Shown in pieces: positions 63,305 to 64,000 of a stretch of DNA of 64,000 nucleotides; the stretch's first letter is position 1; each line of letters opens with the position of its first letter. Made by a program: the position numbers and the translations under genes. The notes under the pieces are model-generated. The model was not told where the DNA came from, searched no databases, and saw nothing but the letters and a program-made list of their open reading frames with translations. Where the stretch lies: NCBI GenBank assembly GCA_003169845.1, contig PNAG01000028.1:269490-333489 (forward strand), in the 5' to 3' direction. Source of the DNA: Candidatus Dormiibacterota bacterium (lineage in GTDB: Bacteria > Chloroflexota > Dormibacteria > Dormibacterales > Dormibacteraceae).

Positions 63305-63537
63305 TTGTCGAATCGCATCGATAAGTCATGGGCTGTCTTAGCGAGTCTTGAGAACGACGACCACAATCGATGTGTCGATTTGTTTCTTCGGCCCGACGGC
63401 ACAATGGCTTCGAGGAGTTCCGACGAGATCCAGAGGACCTAGGAGGATGGACTCCCGTTCAATACTTCTCAGGCGTGAAGTATTTGTCTAGGGAGGAGGC
63501 CTTTGCCGCCGCAAAGGTTGCGGTTTGGTGGCTGTAA
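63305..63537 (+). pseudogene. Frameshifted small gene (unnamed family)
   Basis: A TTG at 63305 follows GGAGG with 6-nt spacing and reads MSNRIDKSWAVLASL, then CVDLFLRPDGT. The same sense then continues in another frame as NGFEEFRRDPEDLGGW, YFSGVKYLSREEAFAAA and a stop at 63537. A single missing base near the DGT-NGFEEF junction would restore one 77-residue frame. Small proteins with a DGT-x-GFEEFRRDPED core are familiar to me but have no named function. It is either a true decayed gene or a sequencing error. Confidence 0.6.
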
Positions 63538-63708
63538 CAGAGCATCCCGGCTTTCAATGATCTTCACGCGTGAACGCAGTTGACGACAGCGGGTGCGGGG
63601 CATCATCACAAGGCGGATGCACCTGATGCCAACACCCTTAGTGCTGACGCGAAGCCAATACAGGCAGGGCTGGCGCGACGGCCGGGACTACCGTCACGGG
63701 CCGATCAG

Positions 63709-64000
63709 CTATTTGGGCCGAAATGCCTTGCTCAGAAGGCGCAGGAGCTGCTCCTGCTCAGCCGGCGACAGCCGGTTCAGTGACTCGGGCGGGTGGGAGA
63801 GACTTTCGTCCAGCGCGCGCACCAGCCTCTCGCCCTCGGCCGTCCTCGCCAGCGTCTTGACCCGCCGATCCGAGGGGTCGAGCCTCCGCTCCACCAGGCC
63901 CTTCGCCTCCAGTGCGTCGGCCAGTGCTGTGATGTTGGACGGGTCGTAGCCGAGCTGTAGCGCGGCCTCACGTTGGGGCATTGGATGATCCAGCCGCTGG
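63709..64000 (-). CDS. MarR-family transcriptional regulator (5' partial, cut by right window edge)
   Basis: The frame is open to the right edge. At least 97 residues are visible, with the wing and recognition helix pattern YDPSNITALADALEAKGLVERR and DPSDRRVKTLARTAEG, diagnostic of MarR. The visible C-terminus is a dimerisation helix. The regulated genes are outside the window. Confidence 0.85.
   Translation of the reverse strand, partial: QRLDHPMPQREAALQLGYDPSNITALADALEAKGLVERRLDPSDRRVKTLARTAEGERLVRALDESLSHPPESLNRLSPAEQEQLLRLLSKAFRPK

Overview
The window is GC-rich bacterial DNA that looks like a soil or environmental monoderm. Clues are sortases with TM/Arg-tail surface proteins, no outer-membrane genes, frequent GTG/TTG starts, clear Shine-Dalgarno sites, and CsoR-type copper control. 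Dormibacterota, Chloroflexota and Actinomycetota are all plausible; the sequence alone does not decide. No rRNA, CRISPR array, integrase, transposase or origin was seen.

Region 1 (1-12.3 kb) is a saccharide-utilisation locus. A leftward operon encodes a GH39-like glycosidase, an oligopeptide/oligosaccharide-type ABC importer (binding lipoprotein, two permeases, two ATPases) and an exported glucoamylase-like protein. It faces a GH94-like phosphorylase gene cut by the left window edge. Region 2 (12.3-14.5 kb) holds small stress/envelope proteins (YggT-like, a YtxH-like duplicated protein, CsbD-like, tiny membrane peptides). Region 3 (15-19.7 kb) holds a DinB-like protein, an SDR, and an aldehyde dehydrogenase/DUF779 pair divergent from a zinc alcohol dehydrogenase. 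Region 4 (19.8-24 kb) is a copper cassette: a P1B ATPase with a cupredoxin head and YHS tail, CsoR, a Met-rich membrane protein and a SHOCT protein, with two CsoR-like operator sequences.

Region 5 (24-31.4 kb) has a tRNA-Thr(UGU), a DinB protein, an M20 peptidase, a small secreted protein, an MFS carrier and a 1080-residue surface protein that carries an LPxT-like motif and its own C-terminal sortase domain. Region 6 (31.5-34.6 kb) is a likely defence/toxin-antitoxin patch: an Xre-type antitoxin, a RES toxin, a DUF4062 (TIR-like fold) protein and a four-helix membrane protein, all on the minus strand. Region 7 (34.8-38.9 kb) holds a CAP-domain secreted repeat protein, a BNR-repeat membrane protein and a PHP phosphoesterase.

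Region 8 (39-59.5 kb) is an exopolysaccharide locus: BY-kinase/co-polymerase, O-antigen polymerase/ligase, two OafA-SGNH acyltransferases, three GT4 glycosyltransferases, a Wzm/Wzt exporter, an AsnB-like amidotransferase, a methyltransferase, a UDP-sugar dehydrogenase, a WecA/TagO-type initiating transferase and two epimerases. Part of it looks less GC-rich than its surroundings. Region 9 (59.9-64 kb) has a small surface protein, a DUF4012 protein, a second sortase, a 3' half of a tRNA-Pro(CGG) that resembles an attachment-site scar, a frameshifted small gene and a MarR-family gene cut by the right window edge.
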